Positions 36,101 to 46,675 of a stretch of 64,000 nucleotides of DNA are shown here, in pieces; the stretch's first letter is position 1, and every line of letters begins with the position of its first letter. A program made the position numbers and the translations under genes. The stretch is taken from contig CAVYML010000009.1 in the NCBI GenBank assembly GCA_963769605.1, forward strand, positions 310,001-374,000. The letters run 5' to 3'. This stretch comes from Fen-1254 sp963769605. Lineage in GTDB: Bacteria > Bacteroidota > Ignavibacteria > UBA10030. Under the pieces are notes generated by a model, which worked only from the letters and a program-made list of their open reading frames with translations, was not told the DNA's origin and did no database searches.

Positions 36101-36746
36101 TCGAATCGTGCTGGTAATGGATAAAACAGTTCTTTGCGGGATCAAATCGATTTAAACCGGTGAATGTTGCCGCCCAGAGAACGCCTGATTTGTCGATGTA
36201 AATACAGGAAACGAAATCGTCACTGATGCTGTGAAGATCTTTGGGATCGTGCTTATATCGAACGAATTGCTTTTTTATAGGATCAAATTGATTGAGACCG
36301 CCGTAATATGTTCCTATCCAGAGTTTACCCGACGTGTCTTCACATATCCATTGAACCATATCGCCGCCCAAACTGTTGGGATCGTTGGGATCATATTTAT
36401 AATGAATAAACCTTTCTTTTTCCCTGTCAAATTGATTGAGTCCCCCATCCGTGCCGATCCATAGAATTCCGCGTCGATCTTCATAAATGAACCGAACTTT
36501 ATTATTACTTAAGCTGTATGGATTGCCGATTTCGGATCTGTATATTTTAATCTTATAGCCATCATACCTGTGCAGTCCATCATACGTACCGAACCACATA
36601 AATCCCTTGCTGTCCTGCGATATACAAAGCACCGATTTTTGTGACAGGCCTTCATACAAATGTTCAAATTTGATGTCATCCTTCTGGGGATAAAGACCTG
36701 CTGATACGATGACGATAGCTATGGATATTTGAAGAAATCTTTTCAC
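33123..36746 (-). CDS. Periplasmic propeller (Reg_prop/Y_Y_Y) sensor histidine kinase
   Basis: The product of about 1207 residues starts at GTG 36746, preceded by GAGGA at 8 nt, with signal peptide VKRFLQISIAIVIVSAGLYPQ. An upstream GTG at 36809 is less likely. The next 650 residues are about fourteen two-component propeller repeats of the form EDRSGxLWIGTxxGGLNxFDR. A Y_Y_Y domain follows (YAYRMDGFDTEWNHTDAG), then one membrane helix (WFKILMLVIIAGCVFWIY), a PAS domain, and a kinase core with the phosphoacceptor His in GMAHDLKNLLVPV and ATP-binding ISDTGIGIPSEKIEKIFEPFYTT split across the G1/F boxes. Unlike many Bacteroidota hybrid two-component systems, it has no receiver or AraC output domain. 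It probably senses a periplasmic ligand. No partner regulator is adjacent. Confidence 0.9.
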   Translation of the reverse strand: MKRFLQISIAIVIVSAGLYPQKDDIKFEHLYEGLSQKSVLCISQDSKGFMWFGTYDGLHRYDGYKIKIYRSEIGNPYSLSNNKVRFIYEDRRGILWIGTDGGLNQFDREKERFIHYKYDPNDPNSLGGDMVQWICEDTSGKLWIGTYYGGLNQFDPIKKQFVRYKHDPKDLHSISDDFVSCIYIDKSGVLWAATFTGLNRFDPAKNCFIHYQHDSNNPHSLGGLSAYRIFEDRYGALWIGFGGGGLDRFDRDKGQFIHFRNNSGNPFSLSNNVVRSIYEDRSGSLLIGTDGGLDLFDREKKQFIHYRNSPDDPFSLSNNLVLFIYEDRSGTLWIGNDYGGINKYDRGTTNFAHYRKKSNNSNSLSSNIISSIYETNDGGEKILWLATEGGGLNKYNRQKNLFTHYRSDPNNPNSINDNTVRALREDRSGALWIGTNSGLCQFDRAKGKFIRYSADLTNPNSLTNNVVFSICEDRLGFIWIGTYGGGLNRYDRKKNRFIHYLTDPQNLKSLSDNYVWSICEDRNGTLWIGTENNGLNKFDREKNQFTRYQADSNDPNSISSNKILCIHEDNSGMLWLGTTDGLNKFDRVNNVFSHYRVSDGLPSNTIQSIAEDDHGNLWLGTQNGLSKFTPGTKRIRNFTVSNGLQSNEFCVNACYKSHSGEMYFGGINGLNTFFPDSIKDNPYKAPTVITDFQIFNKSVSAGEEIDGHVILEKSITETGEIKLSYKENVFLFEFASLHYAAPGSNQYAYRMDGFDTEWNHTDAGRRIVTYTNLSSGEYVFRVKGSNSDGVWNEEAASIRVIIAPPFWQTLWFKILMLVIIAGCVFWIYKWREMIAQQREMEELAKRELKYRNLFENSLAGMVRLSSNSWDVLEANRALLQMFGVKTSEEVKQIFETIPAADRNLILTMLKNQGTMKNFEVTVRRFDKTEACISFSGNLFPDQGYIEGVLIDVTERKRLEAKQLRAQRTESIGALASGMAHDLKNLLVPVKMAAELLKRRHDDESSRSILTSIGLNAEHSINLVQQVLAFVRGVEGKHVPLQAVDLLRRTLSALKETLPSNIEIESDLRNTAAVVLGDATQLRQVLVNLIMNAKDAMPDGGHITIELSCEQVNKAMADAIPNALEGSFVVWSISDTGIGIPSEKIEKIFEPFYTTKEISKGTGLGLSIVAGIVKGHNGFITVESIVGKGTTFRIYLPEAQVDQSAAAI

Positions 36747-36922
36747 TCTTTTATTCCTCGTTCTGAATGCTTTTTTTATCGCAGCTAGCGGCTTATAAGA
36801 CAAAGACACACAACTCTCTTCACAAGACTATTTCGCGAGACTCGATTTTGGAATGATGGAAAGTCCAAAACAATACCTGCAGAATATTGCACATATACTG
36901 AAGCGCTTCTTCGAGGTTTTCT

Positions 36923-37022
36923 TGAGACGCAGACAAGAATTTATGAATTGAAAGTAAAAGTCTCGTATCCGTCACGGAAAAAGAGAGAATTCCCGCAAAA
37001 TCGTTTCTTTATCTATGTCTTA
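36923..37022. repeat. MITE-like 100-bp dispersed repeat, copy B
   Basis: Aligns along its whole length with 19531-19631, differing mainly by transitions. Its ends TGAGACGCAGACAA and TTATCTATGTCTTA are still inverted repeats at 10 of 14 positions, the same arrangement as the perfect ends of copy A. It lies about 180 bp upstream of the chosen kinase start. Confidence 0.65.
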
Positions 37023-37346
37023 AGGGTCATATTTTTTCATGCTCAGGAAGGACATTTTTCTCATCCGGCATGAGTTCATTGTAGGTATTGTAGTTCAAGA
37101 TAATTTCATAGTCAAGAGATATTTGATATCACTTCAAATGTTTATGGCTCATTGAGAAATAAACCGGAAAATGAGTCTGAAAAAATCCACACTGTGGTTT
37201 GCGATATCTTCCCCCTGCAATCTCTAATATTTTACCGGTTCAGATTGCCGACATTTGCTTAAAATAATGCCAATTTTTAATAAATGAACGGGACTTCATG
37301 ATTTGAGATTAAAGGCCATGAATCTGACTCAGAAGGGAACTGAATT

Positions 37347-37397
37347 CCTGCTAAACAGACTTTTCGTCTGCGTTTTCAGGAATTGAATCTTAGCAGG
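37347..37397 (-). terminator. Nested hairpin after the RND efflux operon, possible terminator
   Basis: An inner CAGAC-ttttc-GTCTG stem lies inside outer arms CCTGCTAA (37347-37354) and TTAGCAGG (37390-37397), a few bases after the stop of the last RND gene. AATTCCTG and CAGGAATT offer an alternative pairing. There is no strong U-tract, so termination is unproven. Confidence 0.3.
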
Positions 37398-37400
37398 TCA

Positions 37401-40400
37401 TCACCGGACGTTTTTATTGTGATCAAAATGATGAGTCATCTCATACTCCAGCTCCGGGTCTATCTTCTGCTGCTCTATTTTCTTTTCCCGCACCATGAGT
37501 TCCTCGTGATGGGCCTGGAGATATTCGAGTTCCTTTTTACCGTACGACAGGCGTGTAATGATGACAAAGAGCACCGGAACAATGAGAATCGCAAGCGTCG
37601 AAGCAGCGATCATGCCGCCGAGGACAGTAAATCCGATTGTATTCCTTGCAACCGCCCCCGCTCCAGTTGCGAATGCAAGCGGCAGAACGCCTAAAATAAA
37701 GGCCATAGATGTCATGATAATGGGACGCAGTCGCAGTTGAACGGCCTCCAGCGTGGATTCGATAAGTTCCTCTCCGCGGTCGACACGTACTTTAGCAAAC
37801 TCAACAATAAGAATGGCATTCTTTGCAGAAAGTCCAATCAAAGTTATGAGTCCTATCTGTGCGTACACATTATTCGTAAGCCACGGTAAACACATGAGCA
37901 GCAGGATGGCGCCAAAAGCGCTGATAGGTACCGGAAGCAATACGGAAAGAGGCACAGACCAGCTTTCGTAGAGTGCGGCCAGAAAGAGGAATACAAACGT
38001 AATAGAGAAGATGAAGATATAAATAGTAACCGACCCGGCTTTTATTTCTTCATAGCTCAATCCGGAAAACTCGTACGTATATCCCCGCGGCAAAACCCTT
38101 GCCGCTGTCGCTCTCAGAGCGTCTATTCCCTCGCCGGTGCTGTATCCCGGCGGAGTGGAACCATCTACTTCTGCAGAGCGAAAAATATTGAAATGTGTTA
38201 TCAGGGGCGGCGCTTCCGTAGCTTTGTAACTGACGAATGTACTGAAAGGCACCATTTCCCCGCGCTGGTTGCGCACATAGTACTTGTTAAGGTCGGATAT
38301 CAATGCGCGATAAGTTGTATCTGCCTGCACCACGACATGGTACGTCCGGTCGTACAGCGTAAAGTTATTTATAAACAGGCTGCCCATAAACGCCTGCAAA
38401 CTTGTAAAGACATCTGCAATATTGACTCCCAGCTTTTCACATTTTTCACGATCCACAGTAAGGTCATAACTTGGCGTGTGCGCACCGTAATAACAAAATG
38501 CCGTCGAAATTGCCGGATTTTTATGCGCCTCGGCAACGAATTTTTTTACGACCGTTTCAAATGCATGCACATCGTCGCTCGTGCTCCCCTGCTCGATCTG
38601 CATGCTGAATCCCGCAGCCTGTCCTATACCGCGGATCGGCGGCGGCGGAATGACGACGATATTGGCATTGTCAATGCCTGCTGCGGCAATGCGCTTCCTC
38701 AGTACAGTCATTATTCCGGGTATTTGTTCCTCCGGTTTTTTTCGCTCCTCCCATGGTTTGAGCATGCAAAAAATACTGCCCGAATTGGATGTGGCCCCAA
38801 AGGTCAATATGTTCAGGCCGGATATGGCCGAGAAGTGATTCACTCCGGGTGTGGAACCGACGATCTCCATAAGTTTCGTAATAACTGCAACGGATTGCGT
38901 TGTAGAAGTTCCTTCAGACATTTGATAGGTAACATATAACCGTCCGTCATCTTCAGACGGAATAAAACCCGACGGTTTCTTCTTGAACAAAAAAACTGCC
39001 GCAATACAAATACAGAGAAGTAAAATGACGATATATTTTGACGCTTTGATGCTGCGCTTTACAGTGTGAACATAGTCATTTGTAAGGGTTTCAAACCAGC
39101 CATTGAAACGATAGAAAAACCTGCCCAGCCATCTTGAATTTTTACTTATATGCGACGGCTTAAGCAAAAGCGTGCAAAGCGCCGGCGTTAACGATAATGC
39201 AACGAAGGCAGAGAGCATGACTGAGATTGCGATGGTGATGGCGAACTGCTGGTACAAACGTCCGATGATGCCCGGTATGAATCCTACAGGCACGAATACG
39301 GCTGCGAGAATGAGCGCGATGGCTACAACAGGCGCTGAGATATCTTTCATGGCCCGGTAGGTTGCCTCTTTCGCCGACAGGTGATCCCGATCGATGTAAT
39401 GCTGCACAGCTTCGACGACAATAATAGCATCGTCCACCACAATGCCGATGGCAAGCACAAAGCCGAACATCGTGAGTGTGTTGATTGTAAACCCGAGTGG
39501 TATAAAAAAGCAGAATGTGCCTAAGAGCGAAACAGGAATGGCAAGGATAGGGATGAGCGTGGATCGCAGGTTCTGAAGAAACAGAAAAACCACGAGAGCA
39601 ACGAGTCCTAACGCCTTTAACAATGTTTCCATCACTTCCTGCATGGAAACTTTTATAATTGTAATTGACTCAAACGGCACTGTATAATCGACATCGGCAG
39701 GGAAAGATTTTTTCAGTTGCTCCAAAGTGGCGTAAACGTTATTTGCCGTTTCAAGTGCGTTGCTTCCCGGCGTCTGATAGATGAAGATAATCGAAGCCCG
39801 TTTTCCGTCGACAAATGAATTGCTGGAAAAAGTAAATTTACCCAGATCCACCCTTGCCACATCTTTGAGATACACAAGTTCACCGGTGGATGGAATAGTC
39901 TTAACAATAATTTTTTCAAATTCGGCGGCTTTTTTCAACTGGCCGTTGACAAGAATGCCTAATTCAAACGGCTGGGAATTTTGTTGAGGAGGAGCGCCCG
40001 CAGAGCCGGCTGCAACCTGAACGTTTTGCGCATTCAACGCGGCAATGATATCCTGCGGGGTAAGGCTGTAGGCAGCCAACTTTTCCGGATTCATCCAGAC
40101 ACGCATGCTGAAGTTGTCCGTGCGCGTATAAACATCACCGACGCCCGGCACGCGGAGCAATGCATCTTCGATAAATATATTCGTATAATTATCGAGGAAT
40201 GTAATGTTGTGAGTTCCCTTCGGCGAAAAAACGGCTACCTGCATAAGCATGCTGGGATTGCGCGCGCGCACCGTGAGACCAAGACGGCTAACGACTGAAG
40301 GCAATAATGGCGTGGCAATACCCACACGATTCTGGACATTCAGTGCGGCAATGTGAACATTGGTCCCTACATTAAATGTCACGCTAATGCCCATCGACCC

Positions 40401-40659
40401 GGTGTTAGTACCTGGTGCTTTGCATATATTCCATGCCTGGAGTGCCGTTGACCTGCTCTTCGATGGGAGTTGCCACAGTTTGTTCCACCGTCTGGGCATC
40501 CGCGCCGGTATACTGTCCGCTTACCGAAACAGACGGCGGCGTTATATTTGGATATTGATCGACCGCGAGATTCTCTATACAGAGAATGCCCGATATCATT
40601 AGTACGATCGATATAACGATAGCGGTGACCGGCCTTTTGATGAAAGTATTAGCGATCAT
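37401..40659 (-). pseudogene. RND (HAE1/AcrB-type) efflux transporter, second of two, frameshifted at about codon 82
   Basis: The gene starts at MIANTFIKRPVTAIVIS (40659, overlapping the previous RND stop as ATGA) and reads normally to GTPGMEYMQST. It then hits a stop, while the family sequence TNTGSMGISVTFNVGTN continues in another frame to 37401. One extra base near 40413 accounts for this, by comparison with the paralogue next door, which has MQSNNTNNGLM at the same place. Repaired, it is about 1085 residues with all twelve membrane helices and both periplasmic porter loops. It is an inner-membrane proton-driven exporter working with the MFP and TolC genes of the operon. It may be inactive, phase-variable or misread. 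The rest of the frame is undamaged. Confidence 0.88.
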
Positions 40660-43600
40660 TCCTGAGCAGGCCTATGAAGTTCGCGTGCCTTTTGCAAATC
40701 GTACTCTAACTCAGTATCGATGTTCTGTTCCTCTACTCTTTTGGCTTTTTCCACTAATTCCTCATGATGAGCCTGCAGATAATCGAGTCTGTCACGGCCA
40801 TACGATAATCGCGTGATGATGACGAAAAGCACCGGGACAATGAATATAGCAAGAGTAGTAGCTGCCAGCATTCCGCCAAGAACAGTAAACCCTATTGTTC
40901 TGCGCGCAATTGCTCCTGCTCCCGTTGAAAAAACCAGAGGCAAAACACCCAGGATAAATGCCATGGAAGTCATAACGATAGGCCGTAAGCGCAGCCGTAC
41001 TGCTTCCATGGTGGACTTGATAAGTTCTTCACCGCGGTCGACGCGCACCTTTGCAAACTCCACGATCAGTATAGCATTCTTTGCAGCAAGTCCTATGAGC
41101 GTAATGAGTCCAATTTGCGCATAGACATTATTTGTAATACTTGGAAGTGTTGTAAGCGTAAAGATGGCGCCAAAAGCGCCGATAGGCACTGCCAGCAATA
41201 CCGAAAATGGGACAGACCAGCTTTCATAGAGTGCAGCCAGAAAAAGAAATACGAAAGTGATTGAGAAAGCGAAGATATAGACTGTCATCGACCCTTCTTT
41301 GATTTCCTCATAGCTTAATCCCGAATACTCGTAGTCGTATCCCTCAGGCAAAACCTTCTTTGCTACATCTTTCAGGGCTTCTAATGTTTGTGTACTGCTG
41401 TATCCTGCGGAAGATGCCCCATCAATTTCGGCAGACCGAAAAATATTAAAATGCGATATCAGCGGCGCGGCTTCTGTCGGCTCGTAACTAATCAATGTTC
41501 CGAGCGGTACCATTGCGCCGGCCTGATTACGCACGTAATACTTATCAATGTCCGACACGTTCGCTCTGGACATCGTATCGGCCTGAATGACCACATGGAA
41601 CGTACGGTTGTATGTTGTGAAATCATTTACATATATACTTCCCATATATGCCTGGATCGTTGTGAAGACGTCTGCAATATTGACTCCCAGCTTTTCACAT
41701 TTTTCCCGATTGACTGTAAGATTGTAATTAGGGGTGTGGGCAGAATAAAAACTGTAAGCATGAGTAATCGCCGGATTCTTATTTGCCTCATCGACAAATC
41801 TGTTGACCACTTTTTCGAATGCGTGAATATCATCGTTGGTATTGCGCTGCTCGATCTGGAAACTGAAACCGCCCACCGACCCGACACCCGGAATAGGTGA
41901 AGGCTGAATAACCTGGACGCTAGCATTGTCAAGACCGGCATCTGCAATGCGTCTTTGCATCACACGGATGATGCCCGGAACCTGCTCGCTTGATTTGGAA
42001 CGTTCGTCCCATGGTTTGAGCTGGCAATAAATAGTACCGCAATTTGAATTCGTTGCGTTGGTCACAACATTCAATCCGGACAATGCCGCGTAATGCCCGA
42101 CACCCGGAGTGGATGAAATGACTGCCATAAGTTTGGTCATCACCACAACCGATTGGGCTGTTGAAGATGCCGGAGGCAATTGAAACGTTACGTAGAGATT
42201 CCCATCGTCTTCGGAAGGTATGAAGCCGGTTGATTTGTTCTGAAAGAGGAATATTGTTCCCACGCAAATGCAAATCAACACGATGACAACATATCTGGAT
42301 ACGCTAATGCTCTGCTTTACGCCGTCGGAATAGTTATCCGTTAGTTTCTCAAACCAGACATTGAAGCGGTTGAAAAACCGCCCCAACCAATGAGATTGAG
42401 AGATCGCAGCATTCTGTGACGGCTTGAGAAGGAGTGTGCAAAGCGCCGGCGTTAATGATAATGCAATAAAGGCAGAGAGCATCACTGATATCGCAATAGT
42501 GATGGCGAACTGCTGGTATAAGCGTCCTACAATGCCGGGTATAAAACCTACAGGCACGAATACTGCTGCGAGAATTAGAGCGATAGCTACAACGGGGGCC
42601 GAGATATCCTTCATAGCGTGATACGTCGCCTCTTTTGCCGACAAGTTGTGCTCGTCGATATAATGCTGCACTGCTTCTACCACAATAATAGCATCGTCCA
42701 CCACGATGCCGATGGCCAATACGAAGCCGAACATCGTTAGAGTGTTGATCGTGAAACCGAGCGGTATGAAAAAGGCGAATGTGCCTAAAATCGACACAGG
42801 TATAGCGAGAACGGGGATAAGAGTGGATCGAAAATTTTGAAGGAACAAGAAAACCACGATTGCAACAAGACACAACGCCTGAAGCAATGTGCCGACAACT
42901 TCACTCATAGAAACCTTGACAACTGTAACGGATTCAAAGGGTACTTTATAGTCGACGTCGGTAGGAAAGGACTTTTTCAGTTGAGCCAGGACATTATAAA
43001 TGCCCTTTGCTGTTTCAAGCGCATTGCTTCCCGGCGCCTGATAGACAAGCAGGCAGGAAGCCCGCTTCCCGTCGACAAATGAGTTGCTGGAAAAAGTGAA
43101 TTTGCCAAGTTCAACTCTGGCCACATCTTTAAGGTACACCAGATCGCCGGTGGACGGGACAGTTTTAACTATAACATTTTCGAAATCAGAAACTTTACTG
43201 AGCCGTCCGTTGACAAGAATTCCCAATTCAAATGTCTGCGTTTTTTGCTGAGGGGTACGCCCGCGGAACCGGCTGCAACCTGCACATTTTGCGCATTCAA
43301 TGCGGAAATAACATCCGTAGGAGTTAAATTGTAGGATGCCATTTTCTCCGGATCCATCCAGATGCGCATACTGAAATCGTCCGTAAATCTGCTGATGCTG
43401 CCCACGCCGGGCACACGAAGCAATGCATCCTGCACGAAGATGTTCGTATAGTTATCAAGAAACGTAATATCGTGGGTTCCCTGCGGTGCGTAGATAGACA
43501 CCATCATGAGCATGCTTGGATTCAGCGCCCGGACGGTAAGGCCAAGCCGGCTCACTGCAGCCGGCAAGAGCGGTGTTGCAATGCTTACGCGGTTTTGAAC

Positions 43601-43921
43601 ATCCAGCGTAGCGATATCAATATCGGTTCCGATGCTGAACGTAACGTTCATCGACATCAAACCGTTATTCGTATTATTGCTTTGCATGTACTCCATACCC
43701 GGAGTACCGTTGACCTGCTGTTCAATAGGAGTAGCTACGGTCTGCTCGACGGTTAGGGCGTCCGCTCCAGTAAATTGACCATTCACCTGTACAACGGGCG
43801 GAGTGATTTGAGGATACTGCTCTATCGGCAGGCTAAGGATACAAATAATACCTGTGATCACCAATATAACAGAAATGACGATAGCAGTGACGGGCCTTTT
43901 GATGAACGTATTGGCTATCAT
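40656..43921 (-). pseudogene. RND (HAE1/AcrB-type) efflux transporter, first of two, frameshifted at about codon 223
   Basis: The gene starts at MIANTFIKRPVTAIVIS (43921) and reads normally to NVQVAAGSAGVP. It then shifts at a run of four G/C bases at 43252-43255. The expected PQQKTQTFELGILVNG continues in the next frame and runs intact to 40656. Adding one C restores the paralogue's APPQQ pattern. Repaired, the protein is about 1088 residues and closely related to the downstream RND copy. Two tandem RND subunits behind one membrane fusion gene recall the MdtB-MdtC heteromeric pump. The homopolymer location makes either a sequencing error or slipped-strand switching plausible. Confidence 0.88.
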
Positions 43922-43987
43922 GGGTTATTTCATTTTCCGATCAGAAAAGATTGCATTACAGGTCCTATTGAAAATCTATCGCACGTT

Positions 43988-45178
43988 TTATTTACTTCCG
44001 CTGCCTTTTCCAGTTTGTGCAGAAGTGCGGTCTGCCGATGGGGCTATGGGCGAGCCGTTATGCAGGGACTGTATTCCGTCGGAGACTATGACGTCACCCT
44101 CTTCGATTCCATTTTTTATAATCACATTAGGTCCCAATATTGCTCCAAGCTGTACTTTCTTCTGGAACGCAAATAGACGCGGATCCTTCGCTGCAGGGCG
44201 GTCTCCAGCCGCGTCGCCGCTGTTCGCCGTTACGCTGTCTTTGGCTACATAAACAAAATACTCTCCCATTTCTTCTACGACTGCTTTATTCGGTATAACC
44301 AATTGAGGCGTCGGATCTTGATTGTGTACTCGAACGACGCAGCTCATACCCGCCCGTAATTCGGATGTCGGATTAGGAAAAACCAGCCTGACTCTAATGG
44401 AGCCGGTCTGAGGATTCACTGCCCTGTCGATGACGGAAAGTCTTCCAATATAGGAATAGAGAGAATTGTTAGGCAAAATAAGCGTGAACAGGGAATCAAT
44501 CGTCCGATGACGGGTATTTTGAATGCTGTTAAAAAAAGACAATTGTTTTTCGTTGATCAGGAAATCGACTCCCATGGGGTCATCCGTAGAAATAGTAATA
44601 AGTACAGTCTGGCCTACCGTCACTAAATCTCCGAGTTTTACCTGACTGAATCCTATCGTTCCATCGAATGGAGCGGTAATAATGGAATACGCCAAATTCG
44701 TGCTTGCGCTCTTTAATGCTTCCAATGCCGATTGATATGCATTTTTTGAATTTTCCAACGCAATCATTGCATGGTCATAAATCTGTTTTGCAACGGCCTT
44801 ATTGTTATTGAGGTACTGATATCGGTCGGCATCCTGCTGCGCCTGTTTTAAATTTCCCTCCGCAACTTTAGCATTAGCGGCAGCCGTATTGTAGTTATCT
44901 TCGTAAATACGTCTATCGATATCGTATAATTTCTGTCCCGCCTTTACGTGACTACCTTCCTTAAAAAAAATCCCGGTAATGTAGCCCTGCACTTCAGGGA
45001 GCAGGTTCACCTGACTTAGCGCAACAGTTGTAGCTGTGTATCTGTCATAATATGTCACCGGCAGTGCTTTTACGGTGAACAGATTCACCGGCACAGGCGG
45101 TGGAGGAGGCGGCCCCTGTTTGCATGAAAAAAGAACAAGGCAACCGATGAGTGCTATGTTAAAGAGTGCTCTATTCAT
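43988..45178 (-). CDS. RND efflux membrane fusion (periplasmic adaptor) lipoprotein
   Basis: The 396-residue product has a lipoprotein signal (MNRALFNIALIGCLVLFSC with the lipidated Cys) and a Pro-rich spacer. The adaptor order follows: a lipoyl-like half (EVQGYITGIFFKEGSHVKAGQ), an alpha-helical hairpin at about 105-160, the second lipoyl half (ITAPFDGTIGFSQVKLGDLV), and beta-barrel and membrane-proximal domains ending in EGDVIVSDGIQSLHNGSPI. It links the RND transporters to the TolC channel. It lies 66 nt upstream of the first RND gene and 21 nt downstream of tolC. Complete. Confidence 0.93.
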   Translation of the reverse strand: MNRALFNIALIGCLVLFSCKQGPPPPPPVPVNLFTVKALPVTYYDRYTATTVALSQVNLLPEVQGYITGIFFKEGSHVKAGQKLYDIDRRIYEDNYNTAAANAKVAEGNLKQAQQDADRYQYLNNNKAVAKQIYDHAMIALENSKNAYQSALEALKSASTNLAYSIITAPFDGTIGFSQVKLGDLVTVGQTVLITISTDDPMGVDFLINEKQLSFFNSIQNTRHRTIDSLFTLILPNNSLYSYIGRLSVIDRAVNPQTGSIRVRLVFPNPTSELRAGMSCVVRVHNQDPTPQLVIPNKAVVEEMGEYFVYVAKDSVTANSGDAAGDRPAAKDPRLFAFQKKVQLGAILGPNVIIKNGIEEGDVIVSDGIQSLHNGSPIAPSADRTSAQTGKGSGSK

Positions 45179-45199
45179 AATATTGTCCGTTGAAGTGCA

Positions 45200-46675
45200 T
45201 TAATAATGAGAAGGGATTGCACCCATTGCTTTTTCCAGATCTATTTTGCTCGACAGAAGCTGGAAGAGGGCGTCGATATAGCCTATTTCCGCGCTTATCA
45301 GATTTGACTCGGCCACAAGGAGATTCAGATACGCGACCACTCCCTGATTGTACTGGAGTGAGACAACGCGGTAAACATTTTGTGCCCGCGATTTATTATC
45401 GTCCAGCAAGCGCAGGTTATACAGGTTGCTTTTATAATTAGCCAGCGCCGAACTGTACTCCGTGTAAATCTGCGACTTCAAATTCACTTCATCCCACTGC
45501 ACAACCTGTTCCTGAAGTTTGGATCTCTGCACGCTTTCTACACGCGCAAAGCCCGTGAATATGGGAAAACTGAGAGACACTCCGAAATAAGAATAGGGAT
45601 ATGCGGTTTTAAAAAGAGTCGAAGATGAGGGACTTTCATATTCATAATAATAATTGTAAAAAACGGAGACCGAAGGAAGAAAGGAAAGTTCGTTCTCTAT
45701 GGTTTGCTGATGCTGCAGTTCCTTTATCGTTTGAAGCTGTTGATACTCAATCCGGTTTTCGTATTGTAATTGCGTTGTCGTATCGGCATATATCTCCTGC
45801 AGCATTTGCGTCGTATCAAACGCCACGTTAAAGTTTTTTTCGGGAGGATAACCCATGAGTTGTTTCAAAGCGGCATATTCCGGCGCGACATTTTCGGCAG
45901 CTTGCTTCAGTTGTGCCTTTGAATTATTGAGGGTGATAACGGCTTGCTCATGATCCGTTTCATCGACGATTCCTCCCACATACTGGTTGTATGTATCCAA
46001 AATATTTCTGCCGAGGCGTGCGGTATCTTCTTTCAGTACATCGATCTCCTCGAGCGTAAGCAAGAGGTTATAAAATGATTTACTGACCGATGAGACGACG
46101 TATATTTTCATGCTGTCCGTAATTTGTTCGGCCTGCCTTGTAAACAACGAAGCGCTCGTCGCCGCATAGAGAAGCTGCGGTTGGAATATTGCCTGCGAGG
46201 CGGATAATTCCGGAAGAGCCGTATATGCAACGCCGGTGGGCGTTGGAACCGGCGGTCCTCCCGGCACAGGATTAGCGGCAAGCGTCATAGGCAGTTGATT
46301 GTAATGGATCATGCTGCCGATAAGATTTACCTGCGGCAGCCAGCCGGAGAGGTTAATTGCATTAGTGGTTTTAGCGATAGAAGTATTCAAGAGCGACCGA
46401 TTCAGGCCGGGCTGGTGCTGCATTGCATAATGAATGCACTGCTCGAGTGTAAAAAATTGGGTCGAGTCGGATTTTTCTTCATTTTGGGAATAGACAAATA
46501 CCGGCATACATACAATGACGGAAATGAAAAACAGCAATCGCCTGATTCTTTGTTTTGTTCCAACAACATTCAGTGCGGCTTTACGATGTTTTTTATCGCA
46601 GCGCAGCGGCGGGCAATCGTTTATTTCCGACCGTGATTTCACGAGTGGTATTTTCATGCGTTTGTTATCAGGCAA
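45200..46675 (-). CDS. TolC-family outer membrane efflux channel
   Basis: The product is about 490 residues, with a hydrophobic export signal at about 44-64 (LLFFISVIVCMPVFVYSQ). The TolC layout of two repeated helical hairpins follows (FTLEQCIHYAMQHQPGLNRS at the N-terminus; RNILDTYNQYVGGIVDETD and VVSLQYNQGVVAYLNLLVAESNL in the repeats). It is the first gene of the efflux operon. The frame begins with TTG, and the first ATG is six codons later. Either leaves an unusually long leader before the signal peptide, so the start is uncertain. It forms the outer-membrane exit of the tripartite pump. Confidence 0.9.
   Translation of the reverse strand: MPDNKRMKIPLVKSRSEINDCPPLRCDKKHRKAALNVVGTKQRIRRLLFFISVIVCMPVFVYSQNEEKSDSTQFFTLEQCIHYAMQHQPGLNRSLLNTSIAKTTNAINLSGWLPQVNLIGSMIHYNQLPMTLAANPVPGGPPVPTPTGVAYTALPELSASQAIFQPQLLYAATSASLFTRQAEQITDSMKIYVVSSVSKSFYNLLLTLEEIDVLKEDTARLGRNILDTYNQYVGGIVDETDHEQAVITLNNSKAQLKQAAENVAPEYAALKQLMGYPPEKNFNVAFDTTQMLQEIYADTTTQLQYENRIEYQQLQTIKELQHQQTIENELSFLPSVSVFYNYYYEYESPSSSTLFKTAYPYSYFGVSLSFPIFTGFARVESVQRSKLQEQVVQWDEVNLKSQIYTEYSSALANYKSNLYNLRLLDDNKSRAQNVYRVVSLQYNQGVVAYLNLLVAESNLISAEIGYIDALFQLLSSKIDLEKAMGAIPSHY

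Larger units (their letters stand above)
36810..37400. other. Intergenic region between the efflux operon and the histidine kinase gene
   Basis: About 590 bp that must contain the kinase promoter and the end of the efflux operon. It holds copy B of the 100-bp inverted-repeat element (36923-37022) and a nested hairpin next to the RND stop. No protein-coding frame is convincing. Confidence 0.55.

Noticed and set aside
33123..36746. Apparent repeats inside the histidine kinase gene
   Set aside because: They are the protein-level propeller repeats of the sensor domain, not DNA elements.
37401..40499. Stand-alone RND gene with its own start at 40499
   Set aside because: The first 30 or so codons of this frame are out-of-frame translation of the conserved N-terminus; the true start is at 40659 with a frameshift.
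40656..43226. Stand-alone RND gene starting at 43226
   Set aside because: It begins in the middle of the porter domain; the N-terminal part is upstream in another frame.
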